A DNA stretch of 64,000 nt from Pelobates cultripes (GCA_933207985.1 OW240921.1:93275083-93339082), one strand, 5' to 3'; shown: positions 10,565 through 22,513, counted from the first letter of the stretch. Translations and numbers: made by a program. Notes: generated by a model from the sequence alone, not told the origin.

Positions 10565-12829
10565 GGGTCACCCAGATATCAGAACATGGAAATAAACCGC
10601 AGAAACATTAATGAACAAAGCATGTGCTTATGATCTGACATCAGCAGACCCTTCTACATCAAGATTAGCTGACGCATGTTTTTCGATGGTAAGATAACAT
10701 GGACTTTGAACCTAGTCCACCACCAATGTTCTTTCTAACTTGTGTGTGCTAGCAATACTTGTGAAAACATAATCGCAAAATAGCCATACTTTAACTATAG
10801 CAGAGTCTGAGATTTTAATATTTTTTATAAATCCACAGTTTTTGCCTTAATTGTCTAATTTTTTGTTTTCTACGCGCAATAATTTGGTGTTTAGGGAATA
10901 AAATCCACTAGCATAATAATTTGATTAGTACCTCATTGAGATTCAAACTAAGCTGCCCTAAGAATTTTAATTATTCATATACATTTGTCTGTTCACATAT
11001 TGTACTTTGTCCATGTTCTAACTTGCTTAGTGCATAAAAAAGTTATATAGTGTATTCCAGGTTATCACCAGCCATACACCAACTCATTATCTCCTGGTCT
11101 GCAATCTGAGCAGAAGTGATGAGTATTCAGTACAATATGTTTTTTTAGACTGGTATTTTCCCACTGTGAAACACTCACAGCAATGATAATCTGCTGTGTC
11201 CGTCATCGGTCAGTTACTGGCAGATAAACTAGTATCAATAAATATTATTATTAATTTGTTCATTCAAGTGTCCCTCGTTGGTAAAGATTATTTAATGATG
11301 ATTAATGAAATTTGAAAGAAACAAATGCCGCTCGTGTGTCAATCATTTTATCTTCTAGCAATGCTTCTATCAAGTTACCTATATCCACTGTTTACAGGGT
11401 ACCACTATTCTGACTTTAGAGCTTTATTTGTTTTTATAATTAACACACAATAAATGTATGACTGTGAGCAAAGGTTAAGGGAATGTTATGGTTATTGCCG
11501 CGTTGGCAATACTGATAATATCCTTTACCCCCTCATGTCCTATTCACCCGGCTGCCTCCCTCTCAGGCATTGGGGAAGTTAAATCGGACTCTGTGTTCCA
11601 GTCCCTGATGATGTACTAATGTAAATTAGAGACCGCTGAACCAAATGCATGTCTCTATTCACTACTGATGGTATGATATCATGTCCCCAGTATGCAATAA
11701 ACTGCATTAGGGAGAGAACAGTAAAGAGAGCTGTATGCTACTTTGTCATTGGGAGCACAGATCTCAGTCATATACCCACAACGTATAGATGGAGTCGCAT
11801 AGGGAAAAGATGTAGACGGTGTCAATCATACACTTCGCCATCCCTACTGTTACGCCAGTGTTAAGCGCCAGGTAAATGGTTATCATGAAATTTGAGAGTC
11901 TGTAACTCTGAAGGTCTTGAACCCACTGTCTCTAGGTAGCTTCGCTAACAAATTATAAGACGTGGTTTCTTCCTTCACACACTGCATTTTCCTGCTATTT
12001 GTATGCCTGGATGAGTCGAAAATGCCTGCATTTTCCTGCTATTTGTGTGCCTGGATGAGCAACGCTTGGGAGTCTGTCTATGTTTCCCATCACTTTCCCC
12101 TCTAAGCAGCTTCCCTTCCCCCATACCATAATATGCATAAATCATTTCCCTCACAAGATGGGACGGGGAAGTCCCTTTCCTGTAAAATGCTCTCAGTTCC
12201 AAGGGGAGATTTGAGGATGATCACTAGGTGCTCAAATCATATCCTAATGTTTCCTGTAAATTTGCCCTCCTAAAGCATGTCCTGCGCCCCTCCCTCCATT
12301 CTGCCTGCACTAGGCTGTTAAACCCTTTACGTTAAGACATCAGGAAATGAGATGGGATTTGCTGTGTGACCTTCCGCTGCCTTCCAACTCTAAGCTTCTC
12401 TCTCAAAATTCTGACGTAGTGGGATGAAGCTTTCGAATTTTTACTACCATGTGTGATTGAGTCCTGGCAGGCAGTACCTTGCCGTACGAGGGACAGAGAG
12501 AATCCCCATCGAACAGCAGAGACAAGGGTGTCATGGGGGACACAGTGACCTCTAAAATGTAGCAACTGTTTAAAGAAAACAGGCATCATTTTTTCCCATT
12601 TATAGTAAAAGACTGCATGTATTTTACTGAATTTTTGTGAAAATCTATATTTATTTTTTTTTATAGTTTTTTTTATCACAAAGTACAAAAAAGGAGGTTC
12701 AGGTTGGCTAGTATGGGTAGAAAGGATTGGCAATCACGTTATAATTTGGTTATGTCCATTACGTGGTGTGTTAGGAAAATTAGTGAGTCCTTATTAATAA
12801 TATAAACTTGCTCTAGGCTATCTGTTTAT
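10565..12829. other. intron sequence with a small tandem duplication
   Basis: Mostly featureless AT-rich DNA. A 44-bp unit starting CTGCATTTTCCTGCTATTTG at 11982 is repeated at 12026, with the second copy matching for about 34 bp. No exon or TIR element is seen. Confidence 0.55.
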
Positions 12830-15000
12830 CTTTGAGGCTATAGCCATCACGTATTTGCCAATCCACTCGGTCGAACGCCTTTTTGACATGGATATAGACT
12901 CAGCCACATCAAACACTCTGGTCATGTTGTTCCTCGCCACCCTACCCGGGACAAAGGCAGACTGATCTGAGCAGACTAGGAGAGGAACCACCTGACAGTC
13001 TTTTGCAAATAGTTTCAAGTCTGCATTAGGCAGACATGGACCGGTAGCTCTGTCATTAACTGGGGTCCTTTCCCTCCTTTGGTATGATAGTAATCATAGT
13101 GACAAGGGAGTCCCTGTGGAAAATATTTCCCTGTAGTAGAGCATTAAAGCCATGGCGCATGTGTTGGAAAAGGATGCCACCAAAGGCCTTGTAATAACGG
13201 AGCGGCAATCCATCTGGTCCAAGGGCTTTACTGGCTTGGGCTAATTTACCAGCTGCTTTGAGCTCTTCCTCAGTGATCTTTACCTCCAGGTCAGAGGCTA
13301 ATTCTGCACTTAAGGATCTTGGGACATATTTGTCCAGGTACGGTCTAATCTTTTCAGTTCTAGTAGCTATTCGTGTTGCTGACTGGGTATTTTGCAACTT
13401 ATATAGGGCGATGTAGTAGGTATGGAATTCAGTAGATATGGCCCTCTGGTCAATATATGTCTCTCCCAGAACTTTTAGTAACATGATGAACATGGCGCAC
13501 ATGTCTCTTCTTTTGCAACATTCCGCCAACGGTTGTCAGTTATCCAGATTTGTCCAAATGTTTGGAAAAGAAGCAAGATGACTTCCGGAGAGTTAGGGCA
13601 GGTTTCTTTGTTAGGTGTGTATTCAATATAAATCTGGCATTTAGTAATTCTTTATGAACTTCCTCATATAAGCTTGCTTTATAGGCTCTTTCTAATGTTG
13701 CTATTTGTGACAGTAAACCTGGCTGTTTTAATTTTTGGCCTTTTTTTTTTTTTTTTTTAAAGGACCACTAAAGTGCCAGGAAAACAAACTCGTTTTCCTG
13801 GCACTATAGTATTAATAGGTCCCCCCCCACCCACCTTTCTCCAGCACCGAGCTCCCTCGGTCATCATCGGCTGAATGCGCAGCAAGAGCCGCGCGCGCAT
13901 TCAGTCAGTCCATAGGAAAGCATTCTCAATGCTTTCCTATGGAGGCTGGTGTCTTCTCACTGTGAAAATCACAGTGAGAAGCGCGGAAGCGCCTCTAGCG
14001 ACTGTTAAGGAGACAGCCACTAGAGGCTGGATTAACCCATATGTAAACATAGCAGTTTCTGTGAAACTGCTATGTTTACAGCAGGCAGGGTTAACCCTAG
14101 ATGGACCTGGCACCCAGACCACTTCATTAAGCTGAAGTGGTCTGGGTGCCTACAGTGGTCCTTTAAGGAAAGTGCAGGTCTTTACAAAGTGTCCCCTATG
14201 CATTTGTGTGCCTCCCACTTGATGAGAAAAGACATTTTGTGTTGTTCTTAGAGAAAAAATGTGAGAGTTTCTCCCTCGTTAAGTGGTACCTCTCTATATC
14301 TTGGATAACTGTCTTGTTCAACTTTCAGCATCTTTTGATTGGCCTGGTCAGTGGGGGATGCTATGCTGCTAATGACGGGAGCATGGTCATACCATGCTGA
14401 ATGTCCAATCTTAGCTGAGATCAGGTGGGTCAGGGCTTCCAGTGCTATTAAAACAAAATCAATTTTTGGGTAATGATTGCGTAGGTGAGAGAGTAAGTAA
14501 AGTCCCTACCATCTGGATTTGTCACCCATCAGCAGTCAGCTTGTCTCACATTCCACAATGTGTGTCTGAAGCTATGTAAACAATGTGCTGGGTAACTGCT
14601 GGATGTATCAGCCTTTGGGTCTAGTGAATTATTTATGTCCCACCCCCATTATAAGTAGCTCCTCCCAGGAGCTCTCCAATCTATTTAGTGGATATCTATT
14701 TAGAGATAAATCAATCTTGCCCTGCATTGGGAAAGTATAGGCACACTCAGATGTTATTGTGTCTTTTACGAATACATTTCTGCCATGATCATTAGCCAGG
14801 GAGGCAGTCAGCACACAATGTGTGTGTATACAGACCAAAATTTGATACACCCTCTCACTTTGCATCTGGGTTACCGGAAAAGTATCCCTGTGAATAGTTG
14901 GAGGGCTAGGGCTATGTTTGTTCTGGAGACTTCTTGACTCATTAATTCCTTGAGGATTATTGTCCTCCGCTCAGGAGTATTCAATCCCTGAGTATTGTAA
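12830..15000 (-). pseudogene. decayed L1/Tx1-type LINE ORF2 remnant
   Basis: Read on the minus strand, fragments of an L1-clade ORF2 appear in order across several frames. They are the endonuclease N-terminus 'GLNTPERR' (about 14962-14988), a 'RDFTY' block (about 14490-14505), the endonuclease end 'WYDHAPVI' (about 14372-14396), and the linker 'LERAYKASLYEEVHKELLNA' (about 13630-13690). The reverse transcriptase follows with 'ALGPDGLP' (about 13205-13227), 'DQSAFVPGR' (about 12950), and motif A 'KKAFDRVDW' (about 12857-12883, shifted in frame). The YADD box and C-terminus are missing. Many stops and frameshifts show it is old. A 410-bp MITE at 13757-14166 interrupts it. It is in the sense orientation of the host gene and is a different, older copy than the LINE at 36913-44625. 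Confidence 0.85.
13757..14166. mobile_element. T2-type MITE inserted in the L1 remnant
   Basis: TTAAAGGACCACTAAAGTGC on the left and ACAGTGGTCCTTTAA on the right, with TTAA at both ends. It is in the opposite orientation to the copy at 10063-10564: the GCCAGGAAAAC hairpin is on the left and the CACCCAGACCACTTCA hairpin on the right. L1 endonuclease sequence lies on its right and L1 linker and reverse transcriptase on its left, so it inserted after the LINE. Confidence 0.88.
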
Positions 15001-16160
15001 GTATAGCTGACCAGTGGTGCTTCTCTAGAACCTTTTTTTTAGCCAATGCAGGAAGCTCTAGCAATCAATGTGTGCTGGGTGGGAGGGCAAGAAGCGTATT
15101 GGGGGGAAAAAAGAGAAAGAATTTCTTCCTGTGGGGACTTTCTAAAAATGCCAATGTTATGCATTTTTACTACTCTTTCTAGGATGTGTATGGGTTTACT
15201 TTAGGTTGATTTTAAAATCTGCATAGTGACGCTGTATTGTAGAGGCAATCAATTTAGTTTGGTGTCATTACAGCATTTTTTAGAATGACGCACATCATTA
15301 AGGCAAGTGGAACAACAATTTAGCATGCTCTGTGACCCCCTGAACTTCCATTATTAGACTACAGCAGAATATCACATATAGAATTACCAGTAACACAGAT
15401 ATTGTGGATTGAGACTCCCATCACCATCAGTCAAGCTTAACCTAACTGCAAATAATAGGAGTTTAGGTCCATAGTATCTTGATTACAGATATCCCTTAAA
15501 CCTAACTTCTGCCAAACCTTAATACAAGCCCTTTTTAAAATGTATTCAATATAACTCCAGCTGTAGCTTTTAAAATACCTCCAGGACAAATGTCACTACA
15601 ATGACACATTGCGTCATTAGAGCATCACTCAAACTATATCCAGTATTTTCAAATGATAATATTCTAATTAATTTTTTTATCCAAGCTTATTTGAGCAGGT
15701 CCGTATTGTCCTCTGGCTCTTTTTTCATTGTATTTTTCCCCCCACTTATTTACGTTTTTTTACCTACATATTATAAAGCGCTGGAGAACATGTTGGTGCT
15801 GTACAGATAGTATGGGGCAGCCTGCTTCTGGACACATATAGACTAAATAAAATGAGCAACTTGAACCCCTCATTTTGACACTCGTTTCTTGACAGGCCAG
15901 GGGTTTATAAGAGCCTGATTTAGGCAAAAAACTGAAAAGCCACGTGAAGCGAACCTCTCTCTGTTCTTGGGCTGTGTACAAGAACATCTGGCAGTCACTA
16001 GAAACCCCGTCACTGTGTGATTATGCAACACCCGGCCGGGCTGAGCAGATGTGTCTCGAAATCCCTGTAATAATCCAGTCTCAACAGGCAAATGAGATGA
16101 GTGTTTTAAATAAGCACAGAACACAATATTACTTGCCTATTTAACCCCACTGCTGTTAAT
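15001..16160. other. intron sequence; antisense scrap of a dispersed repeat
   Basis: About 15764-15810 ('TATAAAGCGCTGGAGAACAT') is the reverse complement of the core of the repeats at 36186-36345 and 52842-52976. Nothing else was recognised. Confidence 0.5.
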
Positions 16161-16438
16161 GAGGGGGAGAGAGAGAGAGAGAGGGGAGAGAGAGAGAGAG
16201 GGAGAGAGAGACAGAGAGAGGGGGGAAGAGAGAGAGAGAGTGGGTAGAGAGAGAGAGAGTGGGTAGAGAGAGAGGAGACAGAGAGAGGGGAGACAGAGAG
16301 AGAGGGGAGAGAGAGAGGGAGGAGAGAGAGGGGGAGGAGAGAGAGGGGGAGGAGAGGAGGTGGGAGAGAGAAGGAGAGAGAGGAGGAGAGAGAGAGAGAG
16401 AGAGAAGGAGAGAGAGAGAGGGAGAGAGAGAGAGAGGG

Positions 16439-16508
<70 letters not shown>

Positions 16509-16527
16509 AAGAAAGAAAGAAAGAAAA
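16161..16527 (+). repeat. (GA)n-rich polypurine tract
   Basis: About 370 bp are almost pure purine, mainly GA dinucleotides with GGGGA and GAAA variants. Long frames on both strands (Ser/Leu-rich or Arg/Glu-rich) are artefacts of this. On the gene strand it is a CT tract starting about 350 nt downstream of the exon at 16881-16934. Confidence 0.97.
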
Positions 16528-16880
16528 TGAGGTAGAGGTGTAATCAATAAAATTAAGACAATTCCCCAGCACTGAAGAACAATGCAGACAAATATACTGA
16601 CTGGAGAAATCTATCTGTGCTTCAATCTCTAGAGAAAAAAAACACTATAGTGAGCAAGGAAGAGGGCTATAGAGAAAAAGAAAAGGTGAAAGAAAGCATT
16701 AAACAGCTAGTGAAAGGGACAGTAACTTAGACAAAGAAAGAGAGCAATAGGGAATGAAGGAGCATGTTAGAGAAAGCATGAGAGAATACAATTAAGAAGG
16801 CTACGTGTTCCAGAAAACAATGAACAGCAATATAAGTACAGAAGGAAGCAAGTGCATTTTCCCCCCCCAATAACTCTTAC
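16528..16880. other. short intron stretch
   Basis: Purine-rich, diffuse continuation of the GA tract with no clear repeat unit. It contains the donor GTAAGA of the exon at 16881-16934 (minus strand, 16875-16880). Confidence 0.6.
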
Positions 16881-16934
16881 CATGTGGTAGTTCACCATTT
16901 CCTGAAGGCTGTCCCCAAATTTGTCCAGACATTC
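16881..16934 (-). CDS. acap3: ACAP3-like micro-exon (ECLDKFGDSLQEMVNYHM)
   Basis: This is a 54-bp internal exon on the minus strand. The acceptor ends TCTTTGCAG at 16935 and the donor is GTAAGA at 16875-16880. It encodes exactly 18 residues, ECLDKFGDSLQEMVNYHM, in phase 0 at both ends. In ACAP3 this segment joins the preceding 'DLSQQC...' exon to the following 'ILFDQAQRS' exon, and both are found in order in this window. The residues belong to the BAR-domain helical bundle. The 'ECL' start and 'VNYHM' end favour ACAP3 over ACAP2 by eye. It is too short for ORF finders. Intron lengths are 1492 bp upstream and 14892 bp downstream in the gene direction. Confidence 0.9.
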
Positions 16935-17237
16935 CTGCAAAGAGAAATCAGACGGCTTACTAGATATTCACTGTCCAACCTTAAAGCACATTCTGCACCT
17001 ATGCAGAACAATCCCACTCCATCCGATGAACACTAACTTACACCTGGCCTCTTTCTCCTGGTTTTACAAATTCTACATCACAAAGGAATGTCAAAATAAT
17101 TGGATTTCTAAACTACTGTCCCACCTGCAGTAAGCAAATTAAACAAACTCCAAAGAAAAAGTGAAATGTGTTTTGGAAAACTACACACCAGAGATGAAAA
17201 TGTATTGGAAAGAGGCTTCCGTATGCATGCCTGCTAA

Positions 17238-17425
17238 TTAAAAGGACAATCTTAGCACCATCATCACTACAACAGACAGCAGTGGTTATATTGCCACGAA
17301 TCCCCTAGTACCATTTTCAGACAATGACATATACACGTTAAGGTGGCACTTTCAGCACCATCATATACACAAATACTGTATATTGTACTGGTTATGGTGG
17401 CATGTCACCTGGGGACTCCAGACAT
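17238..17425. mobile_element. degraded T2-like MITE
   Basis: The left end TTAAAAGGACAATCTTAGCACC is followed by 'atcatcactac...agtggttat', a weak hairpin. The motif 'CAGCACCATCAT' recurs near 17355. The right end is not defined. Confidence 0.4.
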
Positions 17426-17583
17426 TTCTGAACGGTTTGACAGTTACCGGTGTGCACCCCGGCATCCACAATCCTTCTATTTGTTTGTGATACCACTAAA
17501 GTGGATGTTCACATTTCATTCTGGCAATATAAAGATTGTCCTCATCTGGACATCATTCATCGGCTCCGAGAGTTAGATCATAC

Positions 17584-17675
17584 CAGGGATAAGCAACCAT
17601 CAGCTTTAAGGTTGTAAGAGCATCATGGGAGATGTAGTCCATAACATCTATAATGCCGAAGGTTGCATACCCCTT
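17584..17675. mobile_element. 92-bp hAT-type palindromic MITE with 8-bp TSD
   Basis: The sequence is an imperfect palindrome (left CAGGGATAAGCAACC, right GGTTGCATACCCCTT) enclosing 'catgggagatgtagtcc'. It is flanked by GATCATAC on the left and GATTATAC on the right, an 8-bp duplication with one mismatch as expected for hAT. Relatives lie at 45622-45748 and 55636-55772. Confidence 0.7.
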
Positions 17676-18426
17676 GATTATACCATCAGTCAATACATTG
17701 TGTCATAATAGGTACAAAACTGACACTAGTTTTTTTCCAAAGTTTGGTTACATTACGTCTTATATGTTATACTTGTGTAACGTCCAAGAGTTGCAGCGTG
17801 TCTTTTAGGCTGTACTAGTTTGTAAATAACTATGTTTCCTTGCTTTGTAGATACAAGTGTGTTTTTGAAATAAAAATTTAAATAAGAAAGAATATCAAAA
17901 ATTCAGTAAAAAGACATCAGCCCAGTGATTATAACAAAGTAATCAGTCTATATGGAAACTAGAAAAGATAAACGGAACAATTAAAAGTACAGCAATAAGG
18001 CTTGTACTTTATAGATATATTCAGTTCATAATAGAGCAGGATGCACAATCACAATGATTAATTTGAACACAAATTAAAAGAAATCTCTCCATCACATCGG
18101 ATAAGATTACTGGTTCTAGCAAGAACTGGTTCTAGAGCTGCCCACGCTGTGTACCCCAGTATCGTTCAGTAAGTCACATGTTTCTATATACGCCACGGTA
18201 TTTTTTTAAATATATACCGATGGAAAATATAGGACAGGAAACTTTTCAAACATTTTTTCCAATTCGTTTTGGCTTCTGGATGAACATGATTTGTGATAGG
18301 ATTACTGTACTTACATTCCACCCTCAATAATGCAAAGCGTGTAAATCAAGTTAGTATCCATTTATTCAAATTGCAGTAGCCCAGTCGTGAATGAATGTAA
18401 GGCCATTGCAATATAAAAAGACTTAC

Positions 18427-18546
18427 CGAGATCATCTCATCTTTCTTACACTGCTGCGATAAATCTCGGATACCGCTTACAAAGTGCTTGTTAGTTGTAA
18501 GGTAGGTTTTGCCAGCTTCGAGCATCCCACTGCATAGTTTGACCAA
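18427..18546 (-). CDS. acap3: ACAP3-like exon (LVKLCSGM ... KKDEMIS)
   Basis: This is a 120-bp internal exon on the minus strand encoding exactly 40 residues, phase 0 at both ends. The acceptor ends CTTTTACACAG at 18547 and the donor is GTAAGT at 18421-18426. The peptide begins LVKLCSGMLEAGKTYLTTNK and ends in a DLSQQCKKDEMIS segment. ACAP3 has the near-identical pattern LVKLCSGM-EAGK-Y-TT and VRDLSQQC. ACAP2 differs (LCIAM, DLAQYSS). The region is part of the BAR-domain first and second helices, which bind membrane and mediate dimerisation of this Arf6 GTPase-activating protein. The codons show no stops or indels, as expected for a gene under constraint. Confidence 0.92.
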
Positions 18547-19362
18547 CTGTGTAAAAGAAACAAAAAAGAGCATTAGAGCAAGAATGAGCAGATAAAAGTA
18601 CATTCATTGACGTGTGAAATCTCCATGAGTTTAAAAGTGAATTTCAAATTTCTGATTAAAAAAGCCAAAACTAGAACATTGCTGACTTGGAGAATCTTTC
18701 TGATTCGCCATTTTTTTTACCTAAAATTTTAAAATTCACATTTCATTTTTTTTTTTTTTTAAAGTCACCCCCGCAGCGAAAACCCTGTACCTACCCGTGT
18801 TTATTAAATTTATAGAACATGGGTGCCAAGCATATACTACATTACATGATCTTCTGTATATTTTTTATACATTTTTAATATAAATGTAAAAGAAAATGGA
18901 GACCCTTCACCCTTTTTTTTTTTTTAATGAAAAAGGCAATTAAATAATTTTTTTTAGAATCCCCTCCCCCCCCTCCAAAAAAAAACCCAAAACACACCTT
19001 GAATTCCATACTCACTCGTTTTCATCTCCTGTCTGTTGCAGTTGATTGGACTGTTCTCCCAGACTCAAAGCACGTATACTCTGAGCCAGGGAGGGAGCGA
19101 GGGAATGGGCAGTGGGCAAATGTAGGGCATTAAATTTGGAAAAACAACAAACTGCTGAATGTAGACAAGCAGGGAGGGCTGGGACGGACAGCAAGAATAA
19201 GAGATATTTAAGCTTCCCTTTTCAGGAGTGCTCCTAGCACTGCCAGCAAGGGTAGGCGCTTATTACGTCTGTCTACAGCTTGCGCTGCCGACAGATGTAA
19301 TTTTTGCACAGAGTTCCAGGCTGTCTATGTCACGTGTGGAGGGGCTGTCCCGACACATACAG
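18547..19362. other. intron sequence, no recognised element
   Basis: A/T homopolymer runs (about 18748-18764, 18917-18930) and a degraded 'aagtgaatttcaaattt' segment near 18630-18740, distantly like the 9418 element. No coding signal. Confidence 0.5.
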
Positions 19363-20896
19363 TCAGGTTCATAAATATTGGGACATCGACACAATTCTAA
19401 TCTTTTTGGCTCTATACACCAACACAATGGGTTTGAAATTAAACAAACAAGATGTGCTTTAACTGCAGACTTGCAGCTTTAATTTGAGGGTATTTACATC
19501 CAAATCAGGTGAACGGTGTAGGAATTACAACAGTTTGTATATGTGCCTCCCACTTTTTAAGGAACCAAAAGTAATGGGACAGATTAACAGTCATAAATCA
19601 AACTTTCACTTTTTAATACATGGTTGCAAATCCTTTGGAGTCAATTACAGCCTGAAGTCTGGAACGCATAGACATCACCAGACGCTGGGTCTCATTCCTG
19701 GTGATGCTCTGCCAGGCCTCTACTGCAACTGTTTTCAGTTCCTGCTTGTTCTTGGGGCATTTTCCCTTCAGTTTTGTCTTCATCAAGTGAAATGCATGCT
19801 CAATTCAGGTCAGGTGATTGACTTGGCCATTGCATAACATTCCACTTCTTTCCCTTAAAAAAACGCTTGTCCATCTGCACTGTGAAGCGCCGTCCAATGA
19901 GTTCTGAAGCATTTGGCTGAATATGAGCAGATAATATTGCCTGAAACGCTTCAGAATTCATCCTGCTGCTTTTGTCAGCAGTCACATCATCAATAAATAC
20001 AAGAGAACCAGTTCCATTGGCACCCATACATGCCCATGCCATGACACTACCGCCACCATGCTTCAGTGATGAGGTGGTATGCTTTGGATCATGAGCAGTG
20101 CCTTTCCTTCTCCATACTCTACTCTTCCCATCACTCTGGTACAAGTTGATCTTGGTCTCATCTGTCCATAGGATGTTGTTCCAGAACTGTGAAGGCTTTT
20201 TTAGATGTTGTTTGGCAAACTCTAATCTGGCCTTCCTGTTTTTGAGGCTCACCAATGGTTTACATCTTGTGGTGAACCCTCTGTATTCACTCTGGTGAAG
20301 TCTTCTTCTTGATACACCTACCTCCTGGAGAGTGTTCTTGATCTGGCCAACTGTTGTGAAGGGTGTTTTCTTCACCAGGGAAAGAATTCTTCGGTCATCC
20401 ACCACAGTTGTTTTCCGTGGTCTTCCGAGTCTTTTGGTGTTGCTGAGCTCACCGGTGCGTTCTTTCTTTTTAAGGATGTTCCAAACAGTTGATTTGGCCA
20501 CACCTAATGTTTTTGCTATCTCTCTGATGGGTTTGTTTTGTTTTTTCAGCCTAATGATGGCTTGCTTCACTGATAGTGACAGCTCTTTGGATCTCATATT
20601 GAGAGTTGACAGCAACAGATTCCAAATGCAAATAGCACACTTGAAATGAACTCTGGACCTTTTATCTGCTCCTTGTCCCATTACTTTTGGTCCCTTGAAA
20701 AGTGGGAGGCACATATACAAACTGTTGTAATTCCTACACCGTTCACCTAATTTGGATGTAAATACCCTCAAATTAAAGCTGAAAGTCTGCAGTTAATGCA
20801 CATCTTTTTCATTTTATTTCATTTCCATTGTGGTAGTGTATAGAGCCAAAAAGATTAGAATTATGTCAATGTCCCAATATTTATGGACCTGACTGT
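19363..20896 (-). mobile_element. complete but inactive Tc1-like transposon
   Basis: Both ends carry CAGTCAGGTTCATAAATATT (or the CCATAAATATT variant) with TA flanks, so the outer 30 bp form terminal inverted repeats. The inverted homology extends about 220 bp inward (19371-19583 against 20677-20889) and includes a second block, an arrangement known from IR/DR-type Tc1 elements. The transposase frame is on the minus strand between them, sense with the host gene. It sits in the 5.8-kb intron. Confidence 0.93.
19630..20620 (-). pseudogene. Tc1-like transposase with deletions at the DDE site
   Basis: The open frame covers 19800-20771, but its first part lies within the terminal repeat. The recognisable transposase starts near 'MRSKELSLSVKQAIIRL' (about 20600). 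In order I see an N-terminal paired-type HTH ('PIREIAKTLGVAKSTVWNIL'), a GRPRKT hinge (second HTH follows), the first catalytic Asp in 'ILWTDETKIN', the Gly-rich 'KHGGGSVMAW', and the second Asp in 'VQMDK'. The usual DNDPKHT segment after that Asp is missing, an in-frame deletion of roughly a dozen residues. A further small deletion just after 'SQSPDLN' shifts the frame at the catalytic Glu and creates a stop at about 19800. The C-terminal part ('QRLVMSMRSRLQAVIDSKGF') continues to about 19630 in another frame. It cannot be catalytic. Confidence 0.92.
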
Positions 20897-22513
20897 AAGT
20901 GTAGATTAATTTGTATGTGCAGCATTTCCAGCAGAAACACTGCATTTGGAGGTTCCTACCAACATGATCACTTCTAAAAGTAGAAGTGGTCATGGTGGTT
21001 TAAGTAAACCTTTAACACAGGTTATAGGTGATTTTCAATTATGTAAATTCCAGAGAAGTGACAAATCAAGTAGAAGTCACTTCCTCATTTTTAGCACAGC
21101 CTAATTTTTCTAAAAATAAATAAATCTTTAAATGATAGTTTTATGTTCATTCATATGATTTGTTGGTCAAATCAGTGTCAGGTACCGATATATAGATAAT
21201 TTAACTCTTAACAGGGTGACGGAACAAGGAATTGTCACATTTCTGGTCTGTTACAGTTCCTCAGCCATTTAGATCAGATATATGGAAACCATACAATATA
21301 CATCTTTGTGTGTTTGTGAGCAGTGCAATTCATGCCGAGAGAACATTTTTTTCTTGCGGTTTAGGTGCAGTATATGTGCCGAGGGCAAACAGGGGTAACG
21401 TTTATAAACTAAGCTTTTAGGATAACTGGCAATGGATTTGGAAATGTTGGGCCAAAATATCAGTATAGAGAAAAAAAAAAAAAACTAAAATCTTGACAAA
21501 AATTTGCAGTTCCATTTCAGTTCTCAAAAATTAACTGCTTAATGAATAAATCCCACAGTATCTGTGCGAGAGTCGTTCAATTTCTGTTTAACGTGGATTT
21601 TGTCCCCTATTGCCCCAGTTTACTTATAGGTCTGAGCATTATCCAATAGCTTTGGGAAATGTGTTCCTATTTCTCCCTTATTGAAACTATTTAATAATCA
21701 GATTTAGAAATTCACAAACAGTCTGCCCTACAGCATTTCTTGTTTAATTCGATTTTCGTACACGTCAGAGCCAGTAAACGTGGGTGCCTTGTGTGCAGAC
21801 ATGGGAAGTTACTTCCCCGTCATCTGGAGTCCAGACAGAGAGAGCACAGCAGCAGGCTAGCTGGGATACTTGTATACAGTAAATCTGTGAGGATGCACAC
21901 AGACTGAGCCAGGGAATGCTCCCTCAGCACAAAAAGTCTTCCGTGCTCTGGAACATCTATGGAAACTTCTCAGGAATGTTTCCAGCTTGCTGGGTGCAGA
22001 GGTTTAGTCCCAACTGCCTTTTCAAAGTTAACCCCGTCGTTGCTGAAGACATGCGCATAACGTCATTGAATCTATGTTTTGTGCCCTGTAACGCTAAGCG
22101 GCCATCACATGTTTTGAGGTGGTTAATATACAGGTGCTAGGGATGTGATGGCCAATGTTGGCACTGTGGATGCTTGTAAGCTACATTTCCCATGATGCTC
22201 CTCTAGCGTAAAGACACAGGGGAAATAATGTATCAGCTCAATTGGAATTACATGAAAAGAATTGATGAGACACAGACACACGCAATACACAGGTTTCATA
22301 TTGTTCACAGATATTTTAAAACATTTACCTCAAATGTATTATCTAGAATGGGGATTTCAGATTTTGATGGCCTGCAATTCTTTGAATACAATAGAGGGCC
22401 AGAGAATCACGAGAGTTGTAGTTGAGCAAGATTTGGGGGGGCCAAAAAGTGAGATGATTCATGATAGCAAAGCTGTTATGGTTTTTTGTTGTTTTTACTT
22501 TGTCTCCGGACCC
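20897..22513. other. intron sequence, scraps of old repeats
   Basis: An A-run lies at about 21471-21484. About 22170-22205 ('gctacatttcccatgatgctc') resembles half of the hAT-type palindromes. No exon is seen. Confidence 0.45.

Larger units (their letters stand above)
16935..18426. other. ACAP3-like intron, 1.5 kb
   Basis: This intron contains a degraded T2-like MITE and a small hAT-type palindrome, listed separately. Otherwise it is plain AT-rich sequence. Confidence 0.8.

Noticed and set aside
16137..16572. Ser/Leu-rich and Arg/Glu-rich frames
   Set aside because: Translation of the (GA)n tract in different frames.
19484..19837. 117-codon plus-strand frame
   Set aside because: It lies in the Tc1-like terminal repeat and the antisense of the transposase C-terminus.
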